The position numbers and the translations under genes were made by a program. A model generated the notes under the pieces. It saw only the letters and a list, made by a program, of their open reading frames with translations. It did no database searches and was not told where the DNA came from. Of a DNA stretch of 17,569 nucleotides, positions 6,947-13,861 are shown piece by piece. The DNA is from an uncultured Bacilli bacterium (GTDB taxonomy: Bacteria > Bacillota_I > Bacilli_A > RF39 > UBA660): the NCBI GenBank assembly GCA_934130215.1, contig CAKOXR010000017.1:1-17569 (forward strand). Direction: 5' to 3'. Each line of letters opens with the position of its first letter. The stretch's first letter is position 1.

Positions 6947-8125
6947 ATGAAATATATATTTATAATTACTTATATTTTGTATATCTTTTTAAAAACACTT
7001 TATATTACAAATAATAAAAAAAATATTGAAATTGATGTTATTTATTTAATTTTTTATTTAATTGAATTAATATTTAAAACTGAAATATATTTTATATTTA
7101 GTTTATTAAATATTGCTTTTATAATGTACTATGCTAAAGGAAATAATAAAAAATTTAGAAAAGTTTTTTATCAAACAATGTTTATATATTTATTATTTAT
7201 ATTTTTAAATTTACCTTTAATAGGATACATTATTTTATCTTTATTAGATAGATTTATAATTAATTTTTTTAGAAATTTAAATAAAAAAATTGATAATTTT
7301 AAATTAAAAAAATATTTTGAAAATAAAGATTTAATTTTAATTAAAACAGATTATAAAGAAGAATTAAAGTCTTTTTTGGATTTTAGACATGATATATTAT
7401 TTATAGAAGATGAACAAAATATATATAAAGAATTTAAACAAAAATATGATAAATTTATAAAAATTATTGTATCAAATAATAATAATTTAAATATAAAAAA
7501 TATTATTAATTTTAATAATGGTATTGTTAATGATATAACAATAGGGGAAAATTGTCATGATTATAATATTAAAAGTATTAAATATAGTAATGGTAAAAGT
7601 GTTATTAATTATGTTTATAAGAATAAAAAATATTTAATGAGTACTAATTTAATTAGTTATGATGAAAATAAGATGGCTTTATCTTTATATGCTTTAGGTA
7701 AATATATGAATTTAAGTGATTCTATAATTAAAAGAGGTTTATCTAAATTGAAACCTATTAAAATTAAAATTATACATAATGATAATAATATACTTATTTC
7801 AAATACAAAATGTTATAATTGTTTTAATCATTATGAAGGATTAGATTTGATAAGTTCTTATAAAGGTATGAAAGTTATTGTAACTGGTGGTATTAAGAAT
7901 GGTAGTGAAGAAATTAATAGAGCTTTTGGTTCTTTATTATCAAAAGAATTTAGTTATATTATTTTATTAAATACTATTAATATGCCTTTAATTTATGAAA
8001 AATTGATTGAAAATCATTATGATATAAATAAAATATATATAATTGAAAAAATAGAGGAATATAAAAATATAATTGACATATTGAAATCAAATAAAACATA
8101 TATACTATTAGATAATGATATCTAG
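6947..8125 (+). CDS. Membrane-anchored MurF-like protein lacking the ATPase P-loop
   Basis: This 392-residue protein has an N-terminal membrane region (about 3-20, 28-43, 46-63 and 75-106) and a cytoplasmic Mur-ligase-like part. It resembles the Clostridia-type MurF-like ligases that carry N-terminal membrane helices. Where those have a GITGSYGKTS P-loop, it reads 'LILIKTDYKEELKSF' (129-143) with no Gly-Lys-Thr, and about 100 residues of the ATPase domain are missing. The C-terminal half is better kept: 'ALSLYALGKYMNLSDSIIKR' (244-263), 'NTKCYNCFNHYEGLDLI' (286-302) in place of DDAYNSNP, and 'KGMKVIVTGGIKNGSEEINR' (306-325) in place of G-KIIVTPGMVELG. It cannot bind ATP in the normal way, so it is probably a pseudoenzyme. 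It sits 14 nt after the ApbE-like gene, and its stop overlaps the Shine-Dalgarno of murE. It could tether or regulate MurE or a precursor. Confidence 0.62.
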   Translation: MKYIFIITYILYIFLKTLYITNNKKNIEIDVIYLIFYLIELIFKTEIYFIFSLLNIAFIMYYAKGNNKKFRKVFYQTMFIYLLFIFLNLPLIGYIILSLLDRFIINFFRNLNKKIDNFKLKKYFENKDLILIKTDYKEELKSFLDFRHDILFIEDEQNIYKEFKQKYDKFIKIIVSNNNNLNIKNIINFNNGIVNDITIGENCHDYNIKSIKYSNGKSVINYVYKNKKYLMSTNLISYDENKMALSLYALGKYMNLSDSIIKRGLSKLKPIKIKIIHNDNNILISNTKCYNCFNHYEGLDLISSYKGMKVIVTGGIKNGSEEINRAFGSLLSKEFSYIILLNTINMPLIYEKLIENHYDINKIYIIEKIEEYKNIIDILKSNKTYILLDNDI

Positions 8126-8132
8126 GAGGAAT

Positions 8133-9458
8133 ATGCTTAAAAAAGATTCAAGAAAAGTAGTTAATGGAGATATTTTTGTTGATACTACTTTTAATAAGGA
8201 GTATGTTTATGATGCTGTACATAATGGTGCAGATTTAATTATATCTAAAATAAAATATGATGATAATACAATTGTTATAGATGATCCAAAGGAATATTAT
8301 AATAAATATATTTATAATAAATATTATGATAAAATTAAAGATATTATTTTAATTGGGGTAACTGGTACTAATGGTAAGACAACTACTAGTTATATAATTT
8401 ATGATATTTTAAATAAAATGAATGTTAAGTGTGCTTATATTGGAACAATAGGTTTTTATAAAAATGGTTTTGTAAGGGAGTTAAATAATACAACACCAGA
8501 TATTGAGGAATTATATGAATGTTTATATGAATGTAGTTTAGATGATATTAAATATGTTGTTATGGAGGTATCTAGTCATGCTTTAGTTCAAGATAGGGTA
8601 TATGGTCTTAAATTTGATGTTGGTATTTTTACTAATTTAACACTTGATCATTTAGATTATCATAAAAATATGGAAAATTATAAAAAGGCAAAGTTATTAC
8701 TTTTTGATAAATTAAGAAATAAGAGGATTGCTATTATTAATTCGGATGATCAAAATTATAAAGATTTTATTTTTGAAAATAATTATAATGTTAAAGTAGG
8801 TAAATTTGGTGATTTTAAAATCATAAATATTAAATTAAATGATGATTCTTTAGATTTGGAATTTAGTTTTAAAGATAAATATTTTAAACATCTTAATATG
8901 GTTGGTAAATATAATGCTTATAATTATTTAGAAGCAGTTGCTACTCTTGTTTATTTAAATTTTGATTTAAATGATATTCTTAAAATTGATGTATTTGCAC
9001 CTCCTGGTCGAATGTATATTGTTAAATATAAGGAAAATAATATATTTATTGATTATGCACATACACCTGATGCTATGGAAAAGGTTTTTAAAAGTGTAAA
9101 TGATTTTAAGAAAAATAGAGTTTTTACAATATTTGGGTGTGGTGGGGATCGAGATAAGTCTAAAAGAAGTATTATGGGTAATATAGCGACTTATTATTCA
9201 GATAAAGTAATTATTACAAATGATAATCCGAGAACTGAAAATGAAGATGATATTATTGCTGATATTGTTAGTGGAATAAAAGTTAATAATTATGAAATTA
9301 TTAAAAATAGGAGAGATGCTATAATAAAAGGTGTTTCATATTTAGATAAAAATGATATATTATTGATTCTTGGAAAAGGTCATGAAAATTATCAAATAAT
9401 TGGAAATGAAAAAAAACATTTTTCTGATTTAGAAGTCTTAAATGATATAAATAATTAA
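8133..9458 (+). CDS. murE: UDP-MurNAc-tripeptide synthetase MurE
   Basis: This 441-residue cytoplasmic ligase adds the third amino acid to UDP-MurNAc-L-Ala-D-Glu. Domain 1 is short ('DSRKVVNGDIFV', 5-16). The ATPase domain has P-loop 'GVTGTNGKTTT' (75-85), substrate motif 'NTTPD' (119-123), 'SSHAL' (147-151), 'LDHLDYH' (171-177) and the Lys187 region 'YKKAKLLLF' where the lysine is carbamylated. Domain 3 has 'DYAHTPDAM' (307-315), 'GCGGDRD' (335-341), 'TNDNPRTE' with DNPR at 364-367, and 'GKGHENYQIIG' (414-424). DNPR is the motif of meso-diaminopimelate enzymes. The start is uncertain: ATG 8133 has AGGAGG only 3 nt away, while ATG 8115 has no Shine-Dalgarno. It is the last gene of the sigG-side cluster and appears catalytically complete, unlike its two neighbours. 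Confidence 0.93.
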   Translation: MLKKDSRKVVNGDIFVDTTFNKEYVYDAVHNGADLIISKIKYDDNTIVIDDPKEYYNKYIYNKYYDKIKDIILIGVTGTNGKTTTSYIIYDILNKMNVKCAYIGTIGFYKNGFVRELNNTTPDIEELYECLYECSLDDIKYVVMEVSSHALVQDRVYGLKFDVGIFTNLTLDHLDYHKNMENYKKAKLLLFDKLRNKRIAIINSDDQNYKDFIFENNYNVKVGKFGDFKIINIKLNDDSLDLEFSFKDKYFKHLNMVGKYNAYNYLEAVATLVYLNFDLNDILKIDVFAPPGRMYIVKYKENNIFIDYAHTPDAMEKVFKSVNDFKKNRVFTIFGCGGDRDKSKRSIMGNIATYYSDKVIITNDNPRTENEDDIIADIVSGIKVNNYEIIKNRRDAIIKGVSYLDKNDILLILGKGHENYQIIGNEKKHFSDLEVLNDINN

Positions 9459-9472
9459 AAAAATTTAAATTA

Positions 9473-9509
9473 AAAAATGCACAATATTTTGAAAATACTG
9501 TGCATTTTT
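9473..9509. terminator. Bidirectional terminator hairpin between murE and fic
   Basis: The arms AAAAATGCACAATATTTT (9473-9490) and AAAATACTGTGCATTTTT (9492-9509) are complementary over 18 positions, with one mismatch and a 1-nt centre. T-runs on both strands allow it to end murE from the left and fic from the right. It is also the core of the left 65-bp repeat. Confidence 0.6.
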
Positions 9510-9537
9510 GCTTTTTTCAACATATGTTTTGCACAAT
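9473..9537 (+). repeat. 65-bp direct repeat, left copy
   Basis: It is identical to 10721-10785 in 62 of 65 positions by direct reading. The three differences are all in the palindromic core (positions 12, 19 and 26), which is the exact reverse complement of the right copy's core, while the 28-nt flank (9510-9537) is in the same orientation in both. The two copies bracket the fic gene. Confidence 0.85.
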
Positions 9538-9593
9538 CATTGTGCATTTTTGGTTTTTTCAATATATGTTTTGCACAATCATTGTGCATTTTT
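9510..9593 (+). repeat. Two tandem 42-bp units with TGCACAAT palindromes
   Basis: Units 9510-9551 and 9552-9593 match at 40 of 42 positions. Each ends in the 17-bp palindrome TGCACAATCATTGTGCA (9530-9546 and 9572-9588), and each contains a CA-YATATGTT stretch. The second runs to the fic stop codon. The units are contiguous with no spacer, so this is not a CRISPR array. Confidence 0.85.
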
Positions 9594-10671
9594 AAAAATT
9601 TTCTTTTCCTATAAAAACATTATATATTTCAACATATCTATAGCTTAGTTTTGCAAAATTAGAATCCGGAACTAAAATTTTTAAGTCAACTAATTTGTCA
9701 ATTAAGGATGATACAGTGTTTCTTGAAATCCCAGATTCTTCTTCTATCTCTTTTTTTGTAAAAACAATTTGATGCATTATTGCAGGCATAATTCTATAGA
9801 TAGCACTGCTTTTTAAAATTGCGATTTTTTTCATATCTTTTGTATATATTTGTTTGATTCGATTTATTTTTGCAATATAATTATTACATTGTTCAATTAC
9901 ACATTCAAGGAAAAATTTAATAAAGCCGTTTATATTACCTTTACGACTCTCGTTTAAAAGTCTGTAATAACTTGGTTTATATAATTCTATAACTTCTGAT
10001 AAAAATAAGATAGGTTCATCCTCTGTTAGGAGTGCTAATTGTATTGATATTAAAGCTCTTCCCAATCTTCCATTTCCATCTCTATATGCATGTATGGTTT
10101 CAAATTGTGAATGTGATATTGCTAGATTTATGAATATTGGATCAATATAGGCATTATTCATGTATTCAAAAAGATTATCAAGTAGAATTGGTACATCTTC
10201 TGGTTTAGGTGGAATAAATATTGCTTCGTCAATTGAACATCCTTTTGTACCTATCCAATTTTGAGTGTTTCTAATTTTTCCTGGTTCTTTTTCATTTCCT
10301 CTAACACTATTTAATAGTATTTGATGCAATTTATTAAGGAATACTATATTAATATTTTTATTTTCTTTTAAATATTCTTTTGAAAAATCAATAACATCTT
10401 TTAGATTTTGAATTTCTAAATTATCATCTGTTTTTGGCATATATTTTAAATAATACATTTCATCACGAGAAATCTGTGTTCCTTCTATTTGAGTTGATTT
10501 GATACTTTCACTTAGTGTTATAGAATCTAAAAAAAATTTTGAATCAAATTGAAGATTTTTGAGTTCTGTTTTATATTCTCCATATTTTAAATTTGCTTCT
10601 GATATCAGATTTATTAATTCTTTATCTAGTGAATATTCTATTGGTAATTTCTTTACTTTTATTGGTTCCAT
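9592..10671 (-). CDS. Fic-family protein with N-terminal inhibitory helix and C-terminal winged helix
   Basis: This 359-residue protein is of the kind that AMPylates (or otherwise modifies) target proteins. A Fic_N region (about 1-75) contains the autoinhibitory motif S59-TQI-E63-G64 ([ST]xxxE[GN]), which blocks ATP binding in class II Fic proteins. The Fic core (about 105-235) carries the active site H194-AYRDGNGR-202 within 'QFETIHAYRDGNGRLGRALI', with the usual HPF replaced by HAY; the flap region includes 'IFIPPKPEDV' (151-160). The C-terminal 285-355 looks like a winged helix-turn-helix ('FTKKEIEEESGISRNTVSSL', 304-323), so it may bind DNA, possibly its own promoter. The start at ATG 10671 is chosen because GAGGTG (10678-10683) is 6 nt upstream. 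A GTG at 10680 would fall within that site. It stands alone, between 65-bp repeats. No separate antitoxin is visible; the inhibitory helix is built in. Confidence 0.9.
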   Translation of the reverse strand: MEPIKVKKLPIEYSLDKELINLISEANLKYGEYKTELKNLQFDSKFFLDSITLSESIKSTQIEGTQISRDEMYYLKYMPKTDDNLEIQNLKDVIDFSKEYLKENKNINIVFLNKLHQILLNSVRGNEKEPGKIRNTQNWIGTKGCSIDEAIFIPPKPEDVPILLDNLFEYMNNAYIDPIFINLAISHSQFETIHAYRDGNGRLGRALISIQLALLTEDEPILFLSEVIELYKPSYYRLLNESRKGNINGFIKFFLECVIEQCNNYIAKINRIKQIYTKDMKKIAILKSSAIYRIMPAIMHQIVFTKKEIEEESGISRNTVSSLIDKLVDLKILVPDSNFAKLSYRYVEIYNVFIGKENF

Positions 10672-10690
10672 TTTTTTCACCTCAAATATT

Positions 10691-10719
10691 ATTTTACTAT
10701 AAAATTTAATAAAAGTAAA
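10691..10719 (-). promoter_or_regulatory. Promoter of the fic gene
   Basis: On the minus strand TTTACT (10714-10719), a 17-nt spacer and TAAAAT (10691-10696) precede the GAGGTG Shine-Dalgarno. The palindromic core of the right repeat starts at 10721, directly against the -35 box, a position suited to a repressor or activator site. Confidence 0.5.
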
Positions 10720-10720
10720 G

Positions 10721-10785
10721 AAAAATGCACAGTATTTTCAAAATATTGTGCATTTTTGCTTTTTTCAACATATGTTTTGCACAAT
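10721..10785 (+). repeat. 65-bp direct repeat, right copy
   Basis: The partner of 9473-9537, with arms AAAAATGCACAGTATTTT (10721-10738) and AAAATATTGTGCATTTTT (10740-10757), then the same 28-nt flank (10758-10785). It ends with half of the TGCACAAT palindrome; the other half is replaced by unrelated sequence (TTCTTG), as if the tandem array was cut here. Confidence 0.85.
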
Positions 10786-10884
10786 TTCTTGATAGTTTTA
10801 TTTAATTATTAATTGATGATAATGTTTAATACTAACTCTAATGTTATTTTATAAAAATTGTATTTTTATATATTTCATTGAAAA

Positions 10885-10913
10885 AAATATCAATTTTTAA
10901 AAAATTGATATTT
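10885..10913 (-). terminator. Terminator of the tRNA operon
   Basis: A perfect 14-bp inverted repeat, AAATATCAATTTTT (10885-10898) and AAAAATTGATATTT (10900-10913), lies 41 nt beyond the tRNA-Thr 3' end on the minus strand, followed on that strand by TTTT. Apart from this hairpin and the 65-bp repeat, I see nothing in 10681-10954 beyond the fic promoter. Confidence 0.65.
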
Positions 10914-10954
10914 ATATTAGATGCATATCTATAAAAAATTAATAGATTATCTAG

Positions 10955-11030
10955 TGGTGCCAGCTGACGGAATTGAACCATCGACCTATGCTTTACGAAT
11001 GCATTGCTCTACCTACTAAGCTAAGCTGGC
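10955..11030 (-). tRNA. tRNA-Thr (anticodon CGT)
   Basis: This is a 76-nt cloverleaf on the minus strand with CCA encoded (10955-10957). The acceptor GCCAGCT pairs perfectly with AGCTGGC, followed by discriminator A. The D arm is TAGCTTAGTAGGTAGAGCA-like, and the T arm contains GGTTCAATTCC. The anticodon loop reads TTCGTAA, giving CGT for codon ACG. The anticodon-stem pair next to the loop is A/A, a minor defect. It is 5 nt from tRNA-Gln. Confidence 0.92.
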
Positions 11031-11035
11031 TTAAT

Positions 11036-11109
11036 TGGCTGCCCCAGTTAGATTCGAACTAACGCTCACGGAGTCAGAGTCCGATGCCTTACCACTTGGC
11101 TATGGGGCA
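11036..11109 (-). tRNA. tRNA-Gln (anticodon CTG)
   Basis: This is a 74-nt cloverleaf on the minus strand with encoded CCA (11036-11038) and discriminator G. The acceptor TGCCCCA pairs with TGGGGCA. The anticodon loop CTCTGAC gives CTG for codon CAG. The T arm is GTTAGTTCGAATCTAAC. The TGCCCCATAGCCAAGTGGTA opening is typical of tRNA-Gln. It is transcribed first, upstream of tRNA-Thr. Confidence 0.93.
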
Positions 11110-11120
11110 ACTACTTGTTA

Positions 11121-11149
11121 AGTATATCATTTTTAAATTAAATTTTCAA
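11121..11149 (-). promoter_or_regulatory. tRNA operon promoter
   Basis: On the minus strand TTGAAA (11144-11149), a 17-nt spacer ending in TGA, and TATACT (11121-11126). Transcription would begin about 5 nt before the mature tRNA-Gln 5' end at 11109. The -35 box abuts the stop of the exporter gene. Confidence 0.7.
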
Positions 11150-11983
11150 TTAAAAATGAATAAATAAATCAAAAATCATTCCAGTTATAGAACCTATTAA
11201 GTAAATTGAAAATAATATTTTAATATTTTCTTTTATATTTTTATTTACTTTAAATAGAACCATTATAGCAATACCAGAACCAGTTAATAATCCTGCTATC
11301 ATAGAACCAAATGTAATTGTTGAATTTAAATATAGTTCAGTTATTATAATACTTGCCGCACAGTTTGGTATTAAACCTATTAAACTTGAAATAAAAGGAC
11401 TAAGAGGTGAATTTTTTAAAAAAAGATTACTTAGTTTATCTGTTCCCAAATAATTTATTCCAATATTTAAAAGAAGTGTTGTTATTAATATAAATAAACC
11501 AATATTAATAGTATGTTTTAAACCTGATTTTATAATTCCATCTTCACAATGACAATTATTATCATTACATATTGGTTCTATATTTATTTTTTTTGGTTTA
11601 TTAAATAAATCTATTAACAACCCAAAAAGCATTCCAATTGTTATTTTAATTAATAATATTTTAAATATAAATGTTATACTAACACCACTACTTAATAAAA
11701 CAGGTATCATTTCATCACTTGTTGAAAGATAGATTGATATTAATGTTCCCATTGATATTATTTTAACAGCATATAAATTAGTCATTGCAACAGAAAAACC
11801 ACATTGAGGAAATGCACCTAGGATTGATCCTATTATAGGACCATATTTACCAGATTTTTTAATTTTGTTTTGTAATTTATTTGATAATTTATGTTCTATA
11901 AATTCCATTAATAAAAAAGCACAAAATAAAAAAGGTAAAATTTTAATAAAATCTAATAAAGTATCTAATAATATTTCTTTCAT
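11150..11983 (-). CDS. Putative manganese/heavy-metal exporter (ArsP_2-like)
   Basis: This 277-residue polytopic membrane protein is built of two halves, each with a Gly/Pro-rich signature around a cysteine: 'GPIIGSILGAFPQCGFSVAM' (48-67, Cys61) and 'LIGLIPNCAASIIITELYLN' (201-220, Cys208). 'YLSTSDEMIPVLL' (85-97) and 'GLLTGSGIAIMVLFKVNKN' (231-249) are further family blocks. A loop at 139-146 holds three cysteines and a histidine (C139, C144, H145, C146), a likely metal site. This is the family named ArsP_2 or putative manganese transporter, thought to export metal ions. The start is unclear: ATG 11983 lacks a Shine-Dalgarno, and a GTG at 11992 coincides with the predicted transcription start, so a leaderless start is possible. 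No manganese riboswitch is visible, and the leader is too short for one. Confidence 0.8.
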   Translation of the reverse strand: MKEILLDTLLDFIKILPFLFCAFLLMEFIEHKLSNKLQNKIKKSGKYGPIIGSILGAFPQCGFSVAMTNLYAVKIISMGTLISIYLSTSDEMIPVLLSSGVSITFIFKILLIKITIGMLFGLLIDLFNKPKKINIEPICNDNNCHCEDGIIKSGLKHTINIGLFILITTLLLNIGINYLGTDKLSNLFLKNSPLSPFISSLIGLIPNCAASIIITELYLNSTITFGSMIAGLLTGSGIAIMVLFKVNKNIKENIKILFSIYLIGSITGMIFDLFIHF

Positions 11984-11998
11984 ATAAATCACATATAT

Positions 11999-12027
11999 AT
12001 TTTATCAGAAATAAGTATAAATTGCAA
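11999..12027 (-). promoter_or_regulatory. Promoter of the exporter gene
   Basis: On the minus strand TTGCAA (12022-12027), a 17-nt spacer ending in TGA, and TAAAAT (11999-12004). The expected transcription start is near 11992, next to the first codons of the gene. Confidence 0.5.
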
Positions 12028-12038
12028 TTATTAGAATC

Positions 12039-12068
12039 TTGACAATTAAATAGTGAAGGTGCTATCAT
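12039..12068 (+). promoter_or_regulatory. Promoter of the ABC exporter operon
   Basis: A consensus TTGACA (12039-12044) and TATCAT (12063-12068) are separated by 18 nt. Transcription would start near 12075, with the ATG at 12113 and AGAGGTGA as Shine-Dalgarno. It lies back to back with the exporter promoter, so a single bound regulator could affect both. Confidence 0.55.
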
Positions 12069-12112
12069 TTATAATGAATTTATTTAATATAATATTTAGT
12101 TAGAGGTGAAAT

Positions 12113-13861
12113 ATGTTTAAATTAATAAAAAATTTTGAAAAAAAGGATTATTTTTTAATTATATTAGTTATTATTTTAATTTTTTTACAAGTTTGGTTAG
12201 ATTTAAAAATGCCAGATTATATGTCTCAAATAACAATGCTTGTAAAAACAGAAGGAAGTAAAATGAATGATATAATATATAATGGTTCATTTATGCTTTT
12301 ATGTAGTTTAGGTAGTTTAGTTTGTACTATAATTTCAGGTTATTTTTTAAGTTTACTTGCTTCAGGATTTTCAAGTAAATTAAGAGAAAAAATATTTTAT
12401 AAAGTTGAAAATTTATCACTTGATAAAATTAAACAATTTGAAACTAGTAGTTTAATAACTAGAACTACTAATGATATTTCTCAAGTTGAAATGTTAATTG
12501 GAATGGGTTTACATTTATTAATAAAAGCACCAATTACTGCTATTTGGGCAATTTGTAAAATTGTAAATAAAAGCTTTGCTTGGACTATTGCAACTAGTAT
12601 TTCTGTTTTAATTATGTTATCAGTAGTTACTTTTTTAACTATTATAGTTATTCCAAAATTTAAGATTGTTCAAAAGTTAATTGATAAATTAAATAAAATT
12701 GCAAGAGAAAATATTACTGGTATTAGAGTTATTAGAGCATTTAATGCTGAAAAATTTACAAAAGATAAATATGAAGATGTTAATAGTAAATTAACAAAAC
12801 AACAATTATTTAATCAAAAAGCTTTTGCTATTATGTCTCCTATGATGTACTTAATTATGAATATGCTTGCTTTAATTATTTATTTAATTGGTGCAAATTT
12901 AATATTTAATGCTGGATTTGCAGATAGAATTACTTTATTTGGAGATATGATTGTTTTTTCTAGTTATTCAATGCAAGTTATTATGTCATTTTTAATGTTA
13001 GCAATGGTGTTTACTGTTTTACCAAGATCAGAAGTTTCTGCTAAACGAATAAATGAAGTATTAGATTGTACTTCATCAATTGTTGATGGAACTTTTGATG
13101 GTGATACTACTTTAAAAGGAACTGTTGAATTTTGTAATGTTAGTTTTAAATATCCTGATGCTAAAGAATATATATTAGAAAACATTTCTTTTAAAGCATC
13201 ACAAGGAGAAGTTGTTGCTTTTATTGGTTCTACTGGATCTGGTAAATCAACTTTAATTAATTTAGTTCCAAGATTCTATGATGTAACTAGTGGTGAAATA
13301 TTAATAGATGGTATTAATATAAAAAATTATAAATTAGAAAAATTATATAATAAATTAGGGTATGTTTCTCAAAAAGCAGTTATTTTTAATGGTAGTGTTA
13401 ATTATAATGTTGGATTTGGTGAAAATGGTAAAAAGAAGGATATTGAAAAAGCAATTGATATTGCTCAAGCTAGTGAATTTGTTTTAAATATGGATGATAA
13501 ATATGATAGTATTTTATCACAAGGTGGTACTAATATATCTGGTGGTCAAAAACAGAGAATTTCAATTGCAAGAGCTATTGCTAGAGATCCTGAAATATAT
13601 ATTTTTGATGATTCTTTTTCTGCTTTAGATTATAAAACTGATTTTAATTTAAGAAAAGCAATAAAAGAAAATTTAAAATCTGCAACTTGTTTAATAGTTG
13701 CTCAAAGAATTGGTACTATTATGCATGCTGATAAGATTATTGTTTTAGATAATGGTAAATGTGTTGGAATGGGTACTCATAAAGAATTACTTGAGAATTG
13801 TCCTGTTTATAAAGAAATTGCTTTATCTCAAATTAGTAAGGAGGAGCTTGATCATGCCTAA
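12113..13861 (+). CDS. ABC exporter subunit with degenerate ATP site (heterodimer partner 1)
   Basis: This 582-residue half-transporter has six membrane helices (about 12-300) and an ATPase domain (about 335-575). Walker A is 'GSTGSGKST' (372-380) and the signature 'NISGGQKQR' (474-482) is canonical. Walker B 'IYIFDDSFSALD' has Asp500 where the catalytic Glu belongs, and the H-loop has Gln531 ('VAQRIGT') instead of His. This is the pattern of the degenerate half of heterodimeric type IV exporters such as BmrC/BmrD or TM287/288. The site formed by its own Walker motifs would hydrolyse poorly, while its signature completes the partner's good site. It begins at ATG after AGAGGTGA and overlaps the next gene by 8 nt, as expected for equal production. 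The substrate is unknown: a drug, lipid or peptide is possible. Confidence 0.93.
   Translation: MFKLIKNFEKKDYFLIILVIILIFLQVWLDLKMPDYMSQITMLVKTEGSKMNDIIYNGSFMLLCSLGSLVCTIISGYFLSLLASGFSSKLREKIFYKVENLSLDKIKQFETSSLITRTTNDISQVEMLIGMGLHLLIKAPITAIWAICKIVNKSFAWTIATSISVLIMLSVVTFLTIIVIPKFKIVQKLIDKLNKIARENITGIRVIRAFNAEKFTKDKYEDVNSKLTKQQLFNQKAFAIMSPMMYLIMNMLALIIYLIGANLIFNAGFADRITLFGDMIVFSSYSMQVIMSFLMLAMVFTVLPRSEVSAKRINEVLDCTSSIVDGTFDGDTTLKGTVEFCNVSFKYPDAKEYILENISFKASQGEVVAFIGSTGSGKSTLINLVPRFYDVTSGEILIDGINIKNYKLEKLYNKLGYVSQKAVIFNGSVNYNVGFGENGKKKDIEKAIDIAQASEFVLNMDDKYDSILSQGGTNISGGQKQRISIARAIARDPEIYIFDDSFSALDYKTDFNLRKAIKENLKSATCLIVAQRIGTIMHADKIIVLDNGKCVGMGTHKELLENCPVYKEIALSQISKEELDHA

Noticed and set aside
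9510..9593. CRISPR array
   Set aside because: The 42-bp units are contiguous and contain no unique spacers, and no cas gene is present.
11984..12112. Manganese riboswitch (yybP-ykoY) before the exporter or ABC operon
   Set aside because: The predicted leaders are too short and no structured element is visible.
12964..13185. Minus-strand 73-codon frame within the ABC gene
   Set aside because: It lies antisense to a clearly functional gene and has no family features.
13752..13853. Longer start for the second ABC subunit
   Set aside because: The extra 34 residues lie within the first subunit's coding sequence with no Shine-Dalgarno, whereas ATG 13854 has AAGGAGGAG upstream.
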